Of a DNA stretch of 64,000 nucleotides, positions 1 to 10,998 are shown in pieces; positions within the stretch are counted from its first letter, which is position 1; every line of letters begins with the position of its first letter. Source of the DNA: Paractinoplanes rishiriensis (lineage in GTDB: Bacteria; Actinomycetota; Actinomycetes; Mycobacteriales; Micromonosporaceae). Made by a program: the position numbers and the translations under genes. The DNA lies in NCBI RefSeq assembly GCF_016862375.1, contig NZ_BOMV01000059.1, positions 124,001 to 188,000 on the forward strand, read 5' to 3'. The notes under the pieces are model-generated. The model saw only the letters and a list, made by a program, of their open reading frames with translations, was not told where the DNA came from and made no database searches.

Positions 1-1
1 G

Positions 2-619
2 GATCGATTCGTCGCCGCAGCCCGCTCGGCCGGCGCCACCGCCGACCGGTCCGACCTGGCCGCCGCCGGTGAGTACCTGCTGTCCCGCTGGTCCGAGCCG
101 CAGCGCCACTACCACACCGTCGCGCACCTGACCGCCGTACTGGATGTGGTTGATCGGTTTGCTGGTCTTGCTCCACACCCCGACCGGGTCCGGCTGGCCG
201 CCTGGATGCACGACGCGGTGTACGACCCGCGGGCACTCGGCGACGCCAACGAGCGGGACAGCGCCGAGTTCGCCGCCGGCCTGCTGGCCACCCTGGGCGT
301 CCCCGACGAGGCGATCACCGAGGTGGCCCGCCTGGTAAACCTGACCGCGGGTCACGCCACCGACGACAAAGATCCGGACGGCGAGCTACTCTGCGACGCC
401 GACCTGGCCATCCTGGCCAGCGACGACGAGGCGTACCAGGCCTACGTGACGGCGATCCGGCGCGAGTACGCCCACGTGCCCGACGAGGACTTCCAAGCCG
501 GCCGGGCCCGGGTCCTGACCGCCCTATTGGAGTTGCCGTCGATCTATCGGCTGCCACCATTGCGCGAGGCGTGGGAGGCCAAGGCCCGGGCAAACCTGGA
601 ACGCGAACTCAAAAGCTGA
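2..619 (+). CDS. HD-superfamily metal-dependent phosphohydrolase, 5' end cut by window edge
   Basis: The reading frame is open from the first complete codon, so the true start lies left of the window. Counting from the first visible codon, the protein carries RHYHTVAHL near residue 34, WMHDAVYDP (HD pair at about 70-71), a downstream AGH, and CDADLAIL with the Asp near 132. This H...HD...D spacing is that of the predicted metal-dependent HD phosphohydrolases of the COG4339 type, small soluble enzymes of unknown substrate. The first internal ATG (146) would remove the first metal-binding histidine, so it is not the start. The tail is charged and alpha-helical. The substrate cannot be inferred from the sequence. 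Confidence 0.85.
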   Translation, partial: DRFVAAARSAGATADRSDLAAAGEYLLSRWSEPQRHYHTVAHLTAVLDVVDRFAGLAPHPDRVRLAAWMHDAVYDPRALGDANERDSAEFAAGLLATLGVPDEAITEVARLVNLTAGHATDDKDPDGELLCDADLAILASDDEAYQAYVTAIRREYAHVPDEDFQAGRARVLTALLELPSIYRLPPLREAWEAKARANLERELKS

Positions 620-846
620 GCAGGTGCCCAGCCACCGCCGTCTCCGCTGCCCGCCTCGAACGGGAACTCGCCACGATCTATCGGTGGCGCGACGTTACAA
701 GGTATTAAGCGGCTTTTGCCCAGGAGGGTGTCCCGGCGAGTGGAATGAGCGTCCGCAATCCAGGACATGCCCACGAGGCGGTCAGCAGATCCCGGCATGC
801 GGTGACGGCGGCGGGAGAAGAGGTGCGCCGCTGTGGGAAGCGGGCC
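620..846. other. intergenic gap between convergent genes
   Basis: No convincing gene or terminator hairpin is visible. Around 655-700 one frame reads AARLERELATIYRWR, which resembles two short pieces of the end of the preceding HD protein (LEREL and SIYR). It may be a decayed partial duplication, but the match is very short. Confidence 0.35.
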
Positions 847-1122
847 TCAGCGCGGGGCCGGCGCACGCAGATGCTTGGGGCGGCGCAGGCCGGCTGCCTG
901 CAGGCGGGCCACCAGGTCGCGGGAGGGCAGCAGGGTGGCGCCCAGCCAGAGGGCCGGGCGGAAGCGGAACTCCGGGATGTCGTAGTGGTCGCGGTCGAAG
1001 GCACGCCGGGGCGCGCCCAGCATTTCGGCGAACACGTGCAACTCGGCGTAGGAGACGTCGCTGACCAGGTGGGACCAGAGACGGCCGCGGGCGGGCCAGC
1101 GCGGCTCGTCGACGAGGATCAA
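847..1122 (-). CDS. DUF4031 domain protein
   Basis: A 91-residue protein with the hallmarks of DUF4031: it opens with MILVDEPRWPARGRLWSHL and contains SYAELHVFAEMLG and DHYDIPEFR. The function of the family is unknown. It is a small soluble protein common in actinobacteria, with conserved Asp, His and Trp residues in the N-terminal motif. The start is TTG, which overlaps the stop of the upstream glpD gene in the four bases TTGA (1119-1122), so the two are translationally coupled and form an operon. No alternative start retains the conserved N-terminus. The C-terminus is short and basic, as is usual for the family. Confidence 0.8.
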   Translation of the reverse strand: MILVDEPRWPARGRLWSHLVSDVSYAELHVFAEMLGAPRRAFDRDHYDIPEFRFRPALWLGATLLPSRDLVARLQAAGLRRPKHLRAPAPR

Positions 1123-2948
1123 AGATCGATCTCGAGCAGGTCTATCCCCCGGTCGGCGGCGAAGCCCCGGACGTCGGGCACGCCGATGCGGGCCGCGTCG
1201 GCGGTCAGGTCGTCGGGCATGGTCTGGGACTGGCGCTCGGCGGCGACCCGGGCCAGGTAGTGCTCGACCTCGCGGGCCCGGACCACCTTGTCCCAGCCGA
1301 GCGCGTCGCCCATCACGGCGGCCGCGTGCTCGGCCGACTCGGCGCCCCGGTGCGGGGTCTCGATCGAGATGCGGGTGCGCCTGGTCAGGACGTCGTCCAG
1401 GTGCAGGGCGCCCTCGGCCAGGGCCGCATAGGCGATCTCGGCGGTCAGATATTCCGGCGCGCCGGTTAGCGGGGTGGCCAGACCGGGCTCGGCGGCGATC
1501 ATGGCCAGCAGGTGGACGGTCAGGGTGCCGTACCGCTCCAGCAGATGCTCGATCACCCCGGCCGTGACGCCGTGCCGCCGGGCCGTGTCCTGGCGGTCGC
1601 GCCAGGCGGCGTTGAAGCCGTCGGCACCGAGCAGCGGCAGTTGGTCGGTGCGCGAGGGGCGGGGCGGGCCACCGAGGCGGCGCACCGCGCGGTCGATCAC
1701 GTCGGCCGCCATCACCCGGTACGTCGTGTATTTGCCGCCGGCCACCAGCATCAGGCCGAGCATCGGCTCGACCACGGCGTGTTCGCGGGACAGCTTGGAT
1801 GTCGAGTCGGCCTCGCCGGAGAGCAGCGGGCGCAGTCCGGCGTACACGCCCTCGATGTCATCGGTGGTCAGCGGGCGGTCGAGCACCACGTTGACCTGGT
1901 CGAGCAGGTAGCGGATGTCGCGCGCCGAGGCGGCCGGATGGGACCGGTCGAGTTTCCAGTCGGTGTCCGTGGTGCCGATGATCCAGTGGCCGCCCCACGG
2001 GATCACGAACAGGACCGAGGTCGCCGTACGCAGGATCAGGCCGGCCTCGCCGGTGATCGCCGAGCGGGGCACCACGAGGTGCACCCCCTTGGAGGCGCGG
2101 ACCCGCAGGCCGGGGCGGACGCCCACGTCGCTGAGCATCCGCGACATGTCGTCGCTCCACACGCCGGTGGCGGCCACGACGGTCCGCGCACGCACCTCGA
2201 ACTCCGGCGAATCGGGCGACTCCAGATCGCGGACCCGGACGCCGACCACCTCGCGCGCCTCGCGCACGAAGCCGACCACCCGGGCGCTGGTCACCACGGC
2301 GGCGCCCAGGCTGGCCGCGGTGCGGGCCAGGTTTACCACCAGGCGGGCGTCGTCGACCTGGCCGTCGAAATAGCGGATCGCGCCGGTCAGCACGTCGGCC
2401 CGCAGGCTCGGGAACAGGTGCCGGGCGCCGTCCCGGGTCAGGTGCCGGTGCAGCGGCATGCCCCGGCCACCCCCGAACATTCCGGCAAAGGCGTCGTACG
2501 CGGCCACGCCGAGCCCGTAGTAGGCCCGGTGCCACACCCGGGCCGGCGGGTTGGCAGCCGGCAGCGGCACCAGGATCGGCACCGGCCGCACCAGGTGCGG
2601 GGCGAGCCGGGTGGCCAGCAGCCCGCGCTCGGTGAGCGCCTCGTGCACCAGGTGCAGCTCGAGCTGTTCCAGGTAGCGCAGACCGCCGTGGATCAGCTTG
2701 CTGGACCGGCTGGACGTGCCGGCGGCCAGGTCACGCGCCTCGACGAGGGCCACCTTGAGCCCGCGGGACGCGGCGTCCAGGGCCGCGCCGGCGCCGGTGA
2801 CCCCGCCGCCGACCACCAGGATGTCGAACTGCTCGTCGCGCAGGCGCCGCAGATCGGCGATCCGGCGGATCGGTGAGAGCCGGCCGGCCGCGTAGCGAGA
2901 GACGGAGGGATCGCGCACCCGTCCCACGTTAGCGCCCGCGCGCGTCAC
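1119..2948 (-). CDS. glpD: aerobic glycerol-3-phosphate dehydrogenase (FAD)
   Basis: FAD-dependent oxidation of sn-glycerol-3-phosphate to dihydroxyacetone phosphate, delivering electrons to the quinone pool from the inner face of the membrane. The 609-residue product has the Rossmann FAD motif VVGGGVTGAGAALDA at about 46-60, the family stretch GTSSRSSKLIHGGLRYLE, and a C-terminal helical DAO_C domain. The length fits GlpD (500-600 residues). The ATG at 2948 gives an N-terminal extension of about 40 residues before the FAD fold; a shorter start is possible. It overlaps the DUF4031 gene by four bases. No glpF or glpK is visible in the window, so this is a stand-alone glycerophosphate oxidase. 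Confidence 0.93.
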   Translation of the reverse strand: MTRAGANVGRVRDPSVSRYAAGRLSPIRRIADLRRLRDEQFDILVVGGGVTGAGAALDAASRGLKVALVEARDLAAGTSSRSSKLIHGGLRYLEQLELHLVHEALTERGLLATRLAPHLVRPVPILVPLPAANPPARVWHRAYYGLGVAAYDAFAGMFGGGRGMPLHRHLTRDGARHLFPSLRADVLTGAIRYFDGQVDDARLVVNLARTAASLGAAVVTSARVVGFVREAREVVGVRVRDLESPDSPEFEVRARTVVAATGVWSDDMSRMLSDVGVRPGLRVRASKGVHLVVPRSAITGEAGLILRTATSVLFVIPWGGHWIIGTTDTDWKLDRSHPAASARDIRYLLDQVNVVLDRPLTTDDIEGVYAGLRPLLSGEADSTSKLSREHAVVEPMLGLMLVAGGKYTTYRVMAADVIDRAVRRLGGPPRPSRTDQLPLLGADGFNAAWRDRQDTARRHGVTAGVIEHLLERYGTLTVHLLAMIAAEPGLATPLTGAPEYLTAEIAYAALAEGALHLDDVLTRRTRISIETPHRGAESAEHAAAVMGDALGWDKVVRAREVEHYLARVAAERQSQTMPDDLTADAARIGVPDVRGFAADRGIDLLEIDL

Positions 2949-2992
2949 CCCGGCGGGGGAAATCTCACTGCGAATGGGTAGGTTCGGCGGTT

Positions 2993-3928
2993 GTGGACCG
3001 CGAGTTCTGGATCTCCGAGCTGACCGACGACGCCCTGCCCGCCGTGATCGAGCTGTGCCGGGTGGCGCTCGACCTGCCGGAGGACGCCGCGGAGGCGGCC
3101 GAGATCGTGCACCGGCTGCGGGACACCACCGGCACCGAGGGCTGGCAGTCAGAGCCGCGCCGGCTCACCGGATTTCTGGCCCAGGCCCCCGGCGACCGGC
3201 TGATCGGCGTGGTGCTCGGCTCGGTCTCGCACCGGGACTCCTCGATCGGCCACGTCGACCTGATCGCCGTGCACCCCGGCGAGCGCCGCCGCGGCGTGGC
3301 CCGGCAGATGCTGGCCCGGGTCGAGGGCGCGCTGGCCGGCCTGGGCGCCAGCGACGTGGTGCTGGCCGGCAACGCTCCCTACTACGCCTGGCCCGGCATC
3401 GACGTGCGGTACACGCCGGCGATCTGCGCGGCCATGGCGCTCGGCTTCACCCAGGACCAGCCGGCCTGGAACATGACCGCCGACCTGCGCACGCTGGCCC
3501 CGACCGGCCCCGACGAGATGCGCCTGGCCGGCGACGGCGTGACGGTCCGCCGCGCCGAGCCCGCCGACGTGCCGTCCTTGACCGAGTTCGTCCTGGCCAA
3601 CTGGGGTTCCGGCTGGGCCGGCGAGATCACCCATTCGATCGGCCGCGACCGCGCCGGCTGCTGGCTGGCCCTGGAAGCGGACGGAAAATTACTGGGTTTC
3701 GCCGCATACGGCTCGTCCCGCCCGACCTGGTTCGGCCCGATGGGCACCACCCCGGCGGCCCGCGGCCGCGGCATCGGCTCGGTGCTGCTGCGCCGATGCC
3801 TGTCCGACCAGCGCGCCGCCGGCCACGAGACCGCCCAGATCGGCTGGGTCGGCCCGGTCCCCTTCTACTCCGCCACGGTCGGCGCACGGGTCGAACGAGT
3901 GTTCTTCCTCTATCGCAAGGCCCTTTGA
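2993..3928 (+). CDS. tandem double-domain GNAT acetyltransferase
   Basis: A 311-residue protein built of two GCN5-related N-acetyltransferase domains. The first has an acetyl-CoA motif A at about 90-104 (DLIAVHPGERRRGVARQML), the second at about 250-266 (MGTTPAARGRGIGSVLL). Both show the R/Q-x-x-G-x-G/A pyrophosphate loop, so both could bind CoA. The start is GTG; the gene is divergent from glpD with 44 bases between starts, so the promoters overlap. Substrates of such paired GNATs are mostly unknown; the mycothiol synthase MshD has this architecture, but I see no strong reason to assign it. It ends 14 bases before the surface-protein gene. Confidence 0.82.
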   Translation: MDREFWISELTDDALPAVIELCRVALDLPEDAAEAAEIVHRLRDTTGTEGWQSEPRRLTGFLAQAPGDRLIGVVLGSVSHRDSSIGHVDLIAVHPGERRRGVARQMLARVEGALAGLGASDVVLAGNAPYYAWPGIDVRYTPAICAAMALGFTQDQPAWNMTADLRTLAPTGPDEMRLAGDGVTVRRAEPADVPSLTEFVLANWGSGWAGEITHSIGRDRAGCWLALEADGKLLGFAAYGSSRPTWFGPMGTTPAARGRGIGSVLLRRCLSDQRAAGHETAQIGWVGPVPFYSATVGARVERVFFLYRKAL

Positions 3929-3942
3929 CCTAACGTCGGGGC

Positions 3943-6900
3943 GTGGGTGTGCGTCGGGCCGCCGCGGGGTTGTTCGTTGTCGTGGCGATCGTGCTGCTGG
4001 CCGCCGTCCGCGCGCCCGTCCCGGCCGCAGCCGCCATCACGACGCCGTTCGCCACCCGGTTCGAGGTCAACACGAACGGGTCGATCCTGTTGCGGGGCAA
4101 CACCAACCTCACCTGTCCCACGCTCGCGGCCAATTGTGCGAACGCGCGTAACGGGAGTGGCGGCGCGGTCAACAACAACGACTTCGCGATGGTCTACACG
4201 GACGCGGACAACGACCTGGCGACGTTCAACGACAGCACCGCCACCATCGACATGCCGGCCGGCAGCGCGGTGCTGTTCGCAGGCTTGTACTGGGGGGCCG
4301 AGTCGAATCTGCCGCTGCGCAACCAGGTGCTGTTCCGCACCCCGGCGGGTGCCTCCTGGACCCCGGTCACGGCGAGCAGCCTGTTCTCCTCGGGCGGCAA
4401 CTATCAGGGCTTCGCCGACGTGACCGCGCAGGTGGCCGCCGCCGGGAACGGCGTGTACGGAGTGGCCAACATCCAGGCCGCCATCGGCCTCGGGCGGTAC
4501 GCCGGCTGGTCGTTGGTGATCGCGTACCGGAACCCGGCCGAGGACCTGCGCAGCCTGCGGATCTACGACGGCTTCGGGTCGCTGACCAGCGGCAACCTCG
4601 TCATCCCGATGACCGGGTTCGAGACGCCGCACGCCGGCACCGTGCACGCCCGGATCGGCGCGGTGGCCTACGAGGGCGACCGCGGCACCAGCGGCGACAG
4701 CTTCCTGGTCGACGGGCAGCCGCTGAGCGACGCCGCCAACCTGTCCAACAACTTCTTCAACAGCACGGTCAGCGACGCCGGCGCGCACGTGGGCGGGCGC
4801 GATCCGAACTATCCGAACCTGACCGGCCTGGACATCGACCAGGTCGACGCCACCGGGCTGTTCGGGCACGGCGCCACCGCCACCACGCTGACGCTCACCA
4901 CCACCGGCGACGCCTACTACCCCGGGGTCATCACCTTCACCATCGACCTCTACGCGCCCCGGATCGTCACCACCATGACCGGCACCGACGTCAACGGCGG
5001 CGACCTGTTGCCGGGCGACGAGATCGAATATCGGATCGGGGTACGCAACGAGGGCAGCGACACGGCCGACGACGTGGTGCTGGCCGACGCCGTCCCGCTG
5101 CACACGACGTACGTGCCGGGCAGGCTCACCCTGCAGGGCGCTCCGCTCACGGACGCCACCGGGGACGACGCGGGCTGGTATGCGGCCGGCTCGACCGGCT
5201 GGAATCTCGGCAGCATCCCCTATCTGGGCACGACCTACGTCACGTTCCGGGTCCGGGTGGGCGTCGGCGCGCCGGCCGGGCACACCATCACCAATCTGGT
5301 CAACGTCAGCTACACCGGCCGCACCACCAGCGTGAACGTGGCCGGGCAGGGCGGCGCCACGGCAACCACGGTTCAGCAGCCGCACGCCGACCGGGCCGCC
5401 ACGCTCGCGGTCAGCCCGGTGTTCGTGCAGCGCGCCGCGGCACCCACCGCGCTCACCTACACCGCCACGGTCACCAACGCCTCGGGCGACCTGGAGCCGG
5501 CCGCCGGCGCCGAACTGACCCTGCCGGCCGGGGTCACCCCGGGCACGCTACCGGCCGGGTGCACCGCGAACGGCCAGGTCGTCACCTGCGCGCTCGGTCC
5601 GCTGGTGGCGGGCAGTTCGGCCAGCGTGCCGATCCCGGCGGTGGCCGGTGCCGGTGCGGCCACCACCGCGGTGGCCACGCTGCGTGCCACCGGCAGCGGC
5701 GCGGACGGCACCCCGGGCAACGACACCGACACCGCCACCCTGCGGGTCAACTCGGCGCCGCAGGCCGTCGCCGACGTCGCGGCCACCCCGACCGGCACCA
5801 GCGTGGCCGTTCCGGTCCGGGACAACGACAGCGACCCCGAGGACCAGCGGACCGACCTGCGGATTTCGATCGTCACCCCGCCCGGTCACGGCACCGCGGT
5901 GGTCGAGGCCGATCAGACGGTCACCTACACCCCGGCGGCCGGCTGGGCCGGTCCGGACAGCTTGACCTATCGGGTCGACGACCAGCACGGCGGCACCGAT
6001 CTCGGCACCGCCACGGTGACCACCGCGAACGCACCGCCGGTGGCGCTGGACGACTCAATCAATACGCCGCCGAACACACCGGTGACCCTCGATGTGCTGG
6101 ACAACGACACCGACCCGAACGGCGACCCGCTCACGATCACCGCGGTGACCCAGCCGCCGGTTACGGACGGCGCCGCCGCGATCGCCGGCAACCAGGTCGC
6201 CTTCACCCCGGACCCGGTGTTCGCCGGGACCACGACGTTCACCTACACGATCGACGACGGGAGCGGCGGCACCGCAACCGCCACCGTCTCGGTCGACGTG
6301 GCCAACGCCGTGCCGACCGCCGCCGACGACGTGCTGGCCGCGCCGTACGCGCCCGGGGTGCCGGTCCTGGTGCCGGTGCTGGCTAACGACCGCGACCCGA
6401 ACAACGACCTGCTCACCATCACCGCGGTCGGCCCGGTGACGCCCGGCACCGTCACCGCCGCGGCCGTGGCCGGCGGTATCGAGGTCACCGCGCCGGCCGG
6501 GTTCTCCGGCCCGGCCACGTTCGGCTACGACATCAGCGACGGCCACGGCGGCACGTCGTCCGCCCAGGTCACCGTCGCGGTCGGCAATGCCGGGCCGAGC
6601 GCCGCGGCGTACCTGGAAAGCATTGTCTTCGGCGGCACGCTGACGCTCGACGTGATCGCCGACGCGACCGACCCCAACAACGACACCCTGCGGGTGGCCG
6701 GAGTGTCCGCCGCGGCGCACGGCACCGCGGTGCGCAACGCCGGCGGCGGCATCACCTACACCCCGGATCCGGCCTGGTCCGGCACCGACAGCTTCGGCTA
6801 CACGATCGACGACGGGAACGGCGGCACCGCGACCGCGACGATCACGGTGACCGTGGCGAACGGGGTGGCGGTGGCCCGGGCCGACCACGCGACCGCGCCG

Positions 6901-8976
6901 GGCGGCACCCCGATCCCGATCGACGTGCTGGCCAACGACGATGACGACCCGAACGGCCAGCCCCTGCTGGTCACGATCGACGCGGCACCGGGCGACGGCA
7001 CCGCGACGGTGGGCGCGGACCGGCGGATCACGTACACCCCCGACCCGGGCTTCCGCGGCACCGACACGTTCCACTACCGGCTGGACGACGGCGCGGGCGG
7101 CGTCACCGGCGCGACCGTGACGGTGACGGTGGTGAACACCCCGCCGGTCGCCCGCCCGGACGCGGCCGGCACCGACACCGGCACACCCGTGACCATCGCG
7201 GTCCTGACCGGGGACAGCGACCCGAACGGCGACCCGATCGCGGTGGCCGGCTCGGTGCACGGCGGCCACGGCCGGGTCATCCCGGGACCGGGCGGGACGC
7301 TGATCTACACGCCCGACGCGGGGTTCTACGGCACCGACGCGTTCGTCTACACGATCGCCGACCCCGGCGGGCTGACCTCCTCAGCGGTCGTCACGGTCAC
7401 GGTCCGCAACGCACCGCCGGACGCGGTCGACGACTGGATCGTGGTGCGGCCCCAGGTGCTCACCACGCTGTCGCTGCTCGCCAACGACCGGGACGCGAAC
7501 ACCGGGCAGCCGCTGCGGATCAGTTCGGTCGGCGCGGCCGGCAAGGGCACGCTGACGCCCGCCGCGGACGGAACGACGGTGACCTACCGGTCGCACCCCG
7601 GCCAGACCGGTGCCGACGTGTTCGCGTACGTGCTCACCGATGATCTGGGCGCGACCGACACCGCCACCGTGACCATCGTGCTCGACGCGCCGCCGACGGC
7701 GCGCGACGATGCGGCCTCGACCTCGTGGGCCACCGCGGTCGACATCCCGGTGCTGGCCAACGACAGCGACCCCGAGGGCGGCACACTCGCCGTGCACCGC
7801 CTGGACCCGCCCGGCCACGGTACCGCGACGCTCAACCCGGACGGTACGGTCCGCTACCTGCCGAGCGTCGCGTTCGCCGGGACGGATTCGTTCTGGTACG
7901 CGATCCGGGACCCGGCCGGCAACACCGCCGGCGCCCAGGTCTTCGTGGTGGTGGCCGGCACCCAGCCGATGGCCGTGCCGGACGAGCGGAGCACGCCGTA
8001 CCGGAAGGCGGTCACCATCCCGGTGCTCGCCAACGACGTCGATCCGACCGGGACCCTGAAGATCACCTCGGCCGGCCGGCCGGCGCACGGCACAGTTGAC
8101 TTCACCGCGGCGGCGGTCACCTACACTCCGCCGGACGGCTTCTCCGGCCCGGTCAGGTTCGGCTACACCGCCGCCGACACCCTCGGCCGCCGGGTCGGCG
8201 CGGAGGTCACGGTGACGGTCGGGGCCGCGCCGACCGTGCCGGACAAGGCGGTGGTCGGCAAGCCCGGAGCCGCGGTCGGCATCACGCCGCCGGCCACCGA
8301 CAACGGCGGCCGCCCGGTCACCATCCGCAAAATCGGCAAGCCGGCGCACGGCACCGCGGTCCTGAACGCCGACGGCACCGTCACCTACACCCCGGACCCG
8401 GGCTTCACCGGCACGGACACGTTCACCTACGAGGTGGTGGACGAGGACGGGAACGTGGCCCAGGCGTCGATCATCGTGACGGTGCGACCGACGAGTCCGC
8501 CAGTCACCGAGCCGCCAGTCACCGAGCCACCAGTCACCGAGCCACCAGTCACCGAGCCGCCCGGCACCGAGCCGCCCGTTCTCAATCGGCCGCCGGTCGC
8601 GGCCGACGACTCGGCGGGCCTCGCCGAGGGGGACACCGTCGTGCTGCGGCCGCTGCTCAACGACCGGGACCCGGACGGTGACCAGCTCACCATCGTGCGG
8701 ATCACCGGTTCGGTGTCCGCCGAGCCGGACGGCACGATCGCCTATGTTGCACGTGAAACCGGCACCGACACGTTCGGTTACACCGTCTCCGACGGCCGGG
8801 GCGGCACCGCCACCGCAACCGTGACCGTCCACGTCGCGGCGGTCACCGAACTGCCGGTCACCGGACAAGACGCGCTGGCCCTGATCAAGGCCGGACTGCT
8901 CGCCGCGGTGGCCGGCGGCGTCCTCATCTGGCTGGGTGGACGGTCATCCCCCGCCAGCTCGCCGACATCCCGTTGA
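3943..8976 (+). CDS. giant LPXTG-anchored surface protein with DUF11 and cadherin-like repeats
   Basis: A 1677-residue secreted protein. It begins with a basic signal peptide (hydrophobic stretch about 8-28, cut after AAA). An extracellular region with several DADND/DLATF acidic motifs follows, then a DUF11-type repeat near 348-395 (LLPGDEIEYRIGVRNEG). About eleven Ig/cadherin-like repeats of 85-100 residues fill about 600-1640, each with an NDxDP calcium-type motif and an xYTPxxGFxGTDxFxY core. A PPVTE spacer lies at 8497-8571. The end is a canonical sortase signal: LPVTG, a hydrophobic helix, then an Arg-containing tail. It would be covalently linked to peptidoglycan by a sortase, which is not in this window. 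Adhesion or surface-layer function is inference. GTG at 3943 or 3949 could start it. GC and codon use match the neighbours. Confidence 0.85.
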   Translation: MGVRRAAAGLFVVVAIVLLAAVRAPVPAAAAITTPFATRFEVNTNGSILLRGNTNLTCPTLAANCANARNGSGGAVNNNDFAMVYTDADNDLATFNDSTATIDMPAGSAVLFAGLYWGAESNLPLRNQVLFRTPAGASWTPVTASSLFSSGGNYQGFADVTAQVAAAGNGVYGVANIQAAIGLGRYAGWSLVIAYRNPAEDLRSLRIYDGFGSLTSGNLVIPMTGFETPHAGTVHARIGAVAYEGDRGTSGDSFLVDGQPLSDAANLSNNFFNSTVSDAGAHVGGRDPNYPNLTGLDIDQVDATGLFGHGATATTLTLTTTGDAYYPGVITFTIDLYAPRIVTTMTGTDVNGGDLLPGDEIEYRIGVRNEGSDTADDVVLADAVPLHTTYVPGRLTLQGAPLTDATGDDAGWYAAGSTGWNLGSIPYLGTTYVTFRVRVGVGAPAGHTITNLVNVSYTGRTTSVNVAGQGGATATTVQQPHADRAATLAVSPVFVQRAAAPTALTYTATVTNASGDLEPAAGAELTLPAGVTPGTLPAGCTANGQVVTCALGPLVAGSSASVPIPAVAGAGAATTAVATLRATGSGADGTPGNDTDTATLRVNSAPQAVADVAATPTGTSVAVPVRDNDSDPEDQRTDLRISIVTPPGHGTAVVEADQTVTYTPAAGWAGPDSLTYRVDDQHGGTDLGTATVTTANAPPVALDDSINTPPNTPVTLDVLDNDTDPNGDPLTITAVTQPPVTDGAAAIAGNQVAFTPDPVFAGTTTFTYTIDDGSGGTATATVSVDVANAVPTAADDVLAAPYAPGVPVLVPVLANDRDPNNDLLTITAVGPVTPGTVTAAAVAGGIEVTAPAGFSGPATFGYDISDGHGGTSSAQVTVAVGNAGPSAAAYLESIVFGGTLTLDVIADATDPNNDTLRVAGVSAAAHGTAVRNAGGGITYTPDPAWSGTDSFGYTIDDGNGGTATATITVTVANGVAVARADHATAPGGTPIPIDVLANDDDDPNGQPLLVTIDAAPGDGTATVGADRRITYTPDPGFRGTDTFHYRLDDGAGGVTGATVTVTVVNTPPVARPDAAGTDTGTPVTIAVLTGDSDPNGDPIAVAGSVHGGHGRVIPGPGGTLIYTPDAGFYGTDAFVYTIADPGGLTSSAVVTVTVRNAPPDAVDDWIVVRPQVLTTLSLLANDRDANTGQPLRISSVGAAGKGTLTPAADGTTVTYRSHPGQTGADVFAYVLTDDLGATDTATVTIVLDAPPTARDDAASTSWATAVDIPVLANDSDPEGGTLAVHRLDPPGHGTATLNPDGTVRYLPSVAFAGTDSFWYAIRDPAGNTAGAQVFVVVAGTQPMAVPDERSTPYRKAVTIPVLANDVDPTGTLKITSAGRPAHGTVDFTAAAVTYTPPDGFSGPVRFGYTAADTLGRRVGAEVTVTVGAAPTVPDKAVVGKPGAAVGITPPATDNGGRPVTIRKIGKPAHGTAVLNADGTVTYTPDPGFTGTDTFTYEVVDEDGNVAQASIIVTVRPTSPPVTEPPVTEPPVTEPPVTEPPGTEPPVLNRPPVAADDSAGLAEGDTVVLRPLLNDRDPDGDQLTIVRITGSVSAEPDGTIAYVARETGTDTFGYTVSDGRGGTATATVTVHVAAVTELPVTGQDALALIKAGLLAAVAGGVLIWLGGRSSPASSPTSR
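8497..8571 (+). repeat. 15-bp in-frame tandem repeat (PPVTE units)
   Basis: Five copies of a 15-base unit, ccgccagtcaccgag and close variants, encode PPVTE x4 and PPGTE. They form a stiff Pro/Thr linker between the tenth and eleventh cadherin-like repeats. Nearly identical third positions suggest recent expansion or slippage. Confidence 0.9.
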
Positions 8977-9086
8977 GATGGTCGTGCCGAGCACTCTCAC
9001 CCTTCGGTCTCCACAGTGACTGCTAACCGGCATATTCCACCCTTATAGGGCGGGCGCAAGCCGGCAGAGCGCGAGCAAGACAGAGC

Positions 9087-9120
9087 GAAAGGGCGGGCCG
9101 CCAAGGCGACCCGCCCTTTC
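9087..9120 (-). terminator. terminator hairpin after groEL
   Basis: Perfect 11-base arms, gaaagggcggg (9087-9097) and its complement cccgccctttc (9110-9120), lie 18 bases beyond the groEL stop. There is no long U tract, as is usual in high-GC actinobacteria. It could also stop transcripts arriving from the surface-protein gene. Confidence 0.8.
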
Positions 9121-9137
9121 TCAGCTGTGGGCTGGAC

Positions 9138-10760
<1,623 letters not shown>

Positions 10761-10914
10761 ACGGCGTTGTCCTCCTGGACAGTTGCGAACTCTGCGGACG
10801 TCACCACCTGGCGATGTGACGTCCTCAGGCCGAGCCGGATAGCCCGCGACGACCGGTCCCGTGTCCCGGCGCCGATGGCGGCACCGCGACCGAGACCCCA
10901 CCGTCCCGACCTGC

Positions 10915-10941
10915 TTGGCACTCAGCAGTCGCGAGTGCCAA
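10915..10941. promoter_or_regulatory. CIRCE operator 1 (HrcA site)
   Basis: A perfect 9-base inverted repeat TTGGCACTC-N9-GAGTGCCAA. It matches the CIRCE consensus TTAGCACTC-N9-GAGTGCTAA except for a compensated A to G / T to C change in each arm. It is the inner, groEL-proximal box, about 155 bases from the start codon. Confidence 0.88.
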
Positions 10942-10949
10942 TGACCTGT

Positions 10950-10976
10950 TTAGCACTCCCAGGGGTCGAGTGCAAG
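10950..10976. promoter_or_regulatory. CIRCE operator 2 (HrcA site)
   Basis: Left arm TTAGCACTC is an exact consensus half; the right arm is GAGTGCAAG, with six consensus bases and a degenerate end. Its centre is 35 bases from that of operator 1. Two adjacent boxes suggest co-operative HrcA binding over the groEL promoter. Confidence 0.85.
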
Positions 10977-10998
10977 AAAACGCCACCTGTCGGAGGCC

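Noticed and set aside
3910..5385. 491-codon open frame on the minus strand opposite the surface protein
   Set aside because: It is antisense to a gene with clear domains, and its translation is Gly/Val/Arg/Gln-rich with no motif. High GC keeps opposite frames open.
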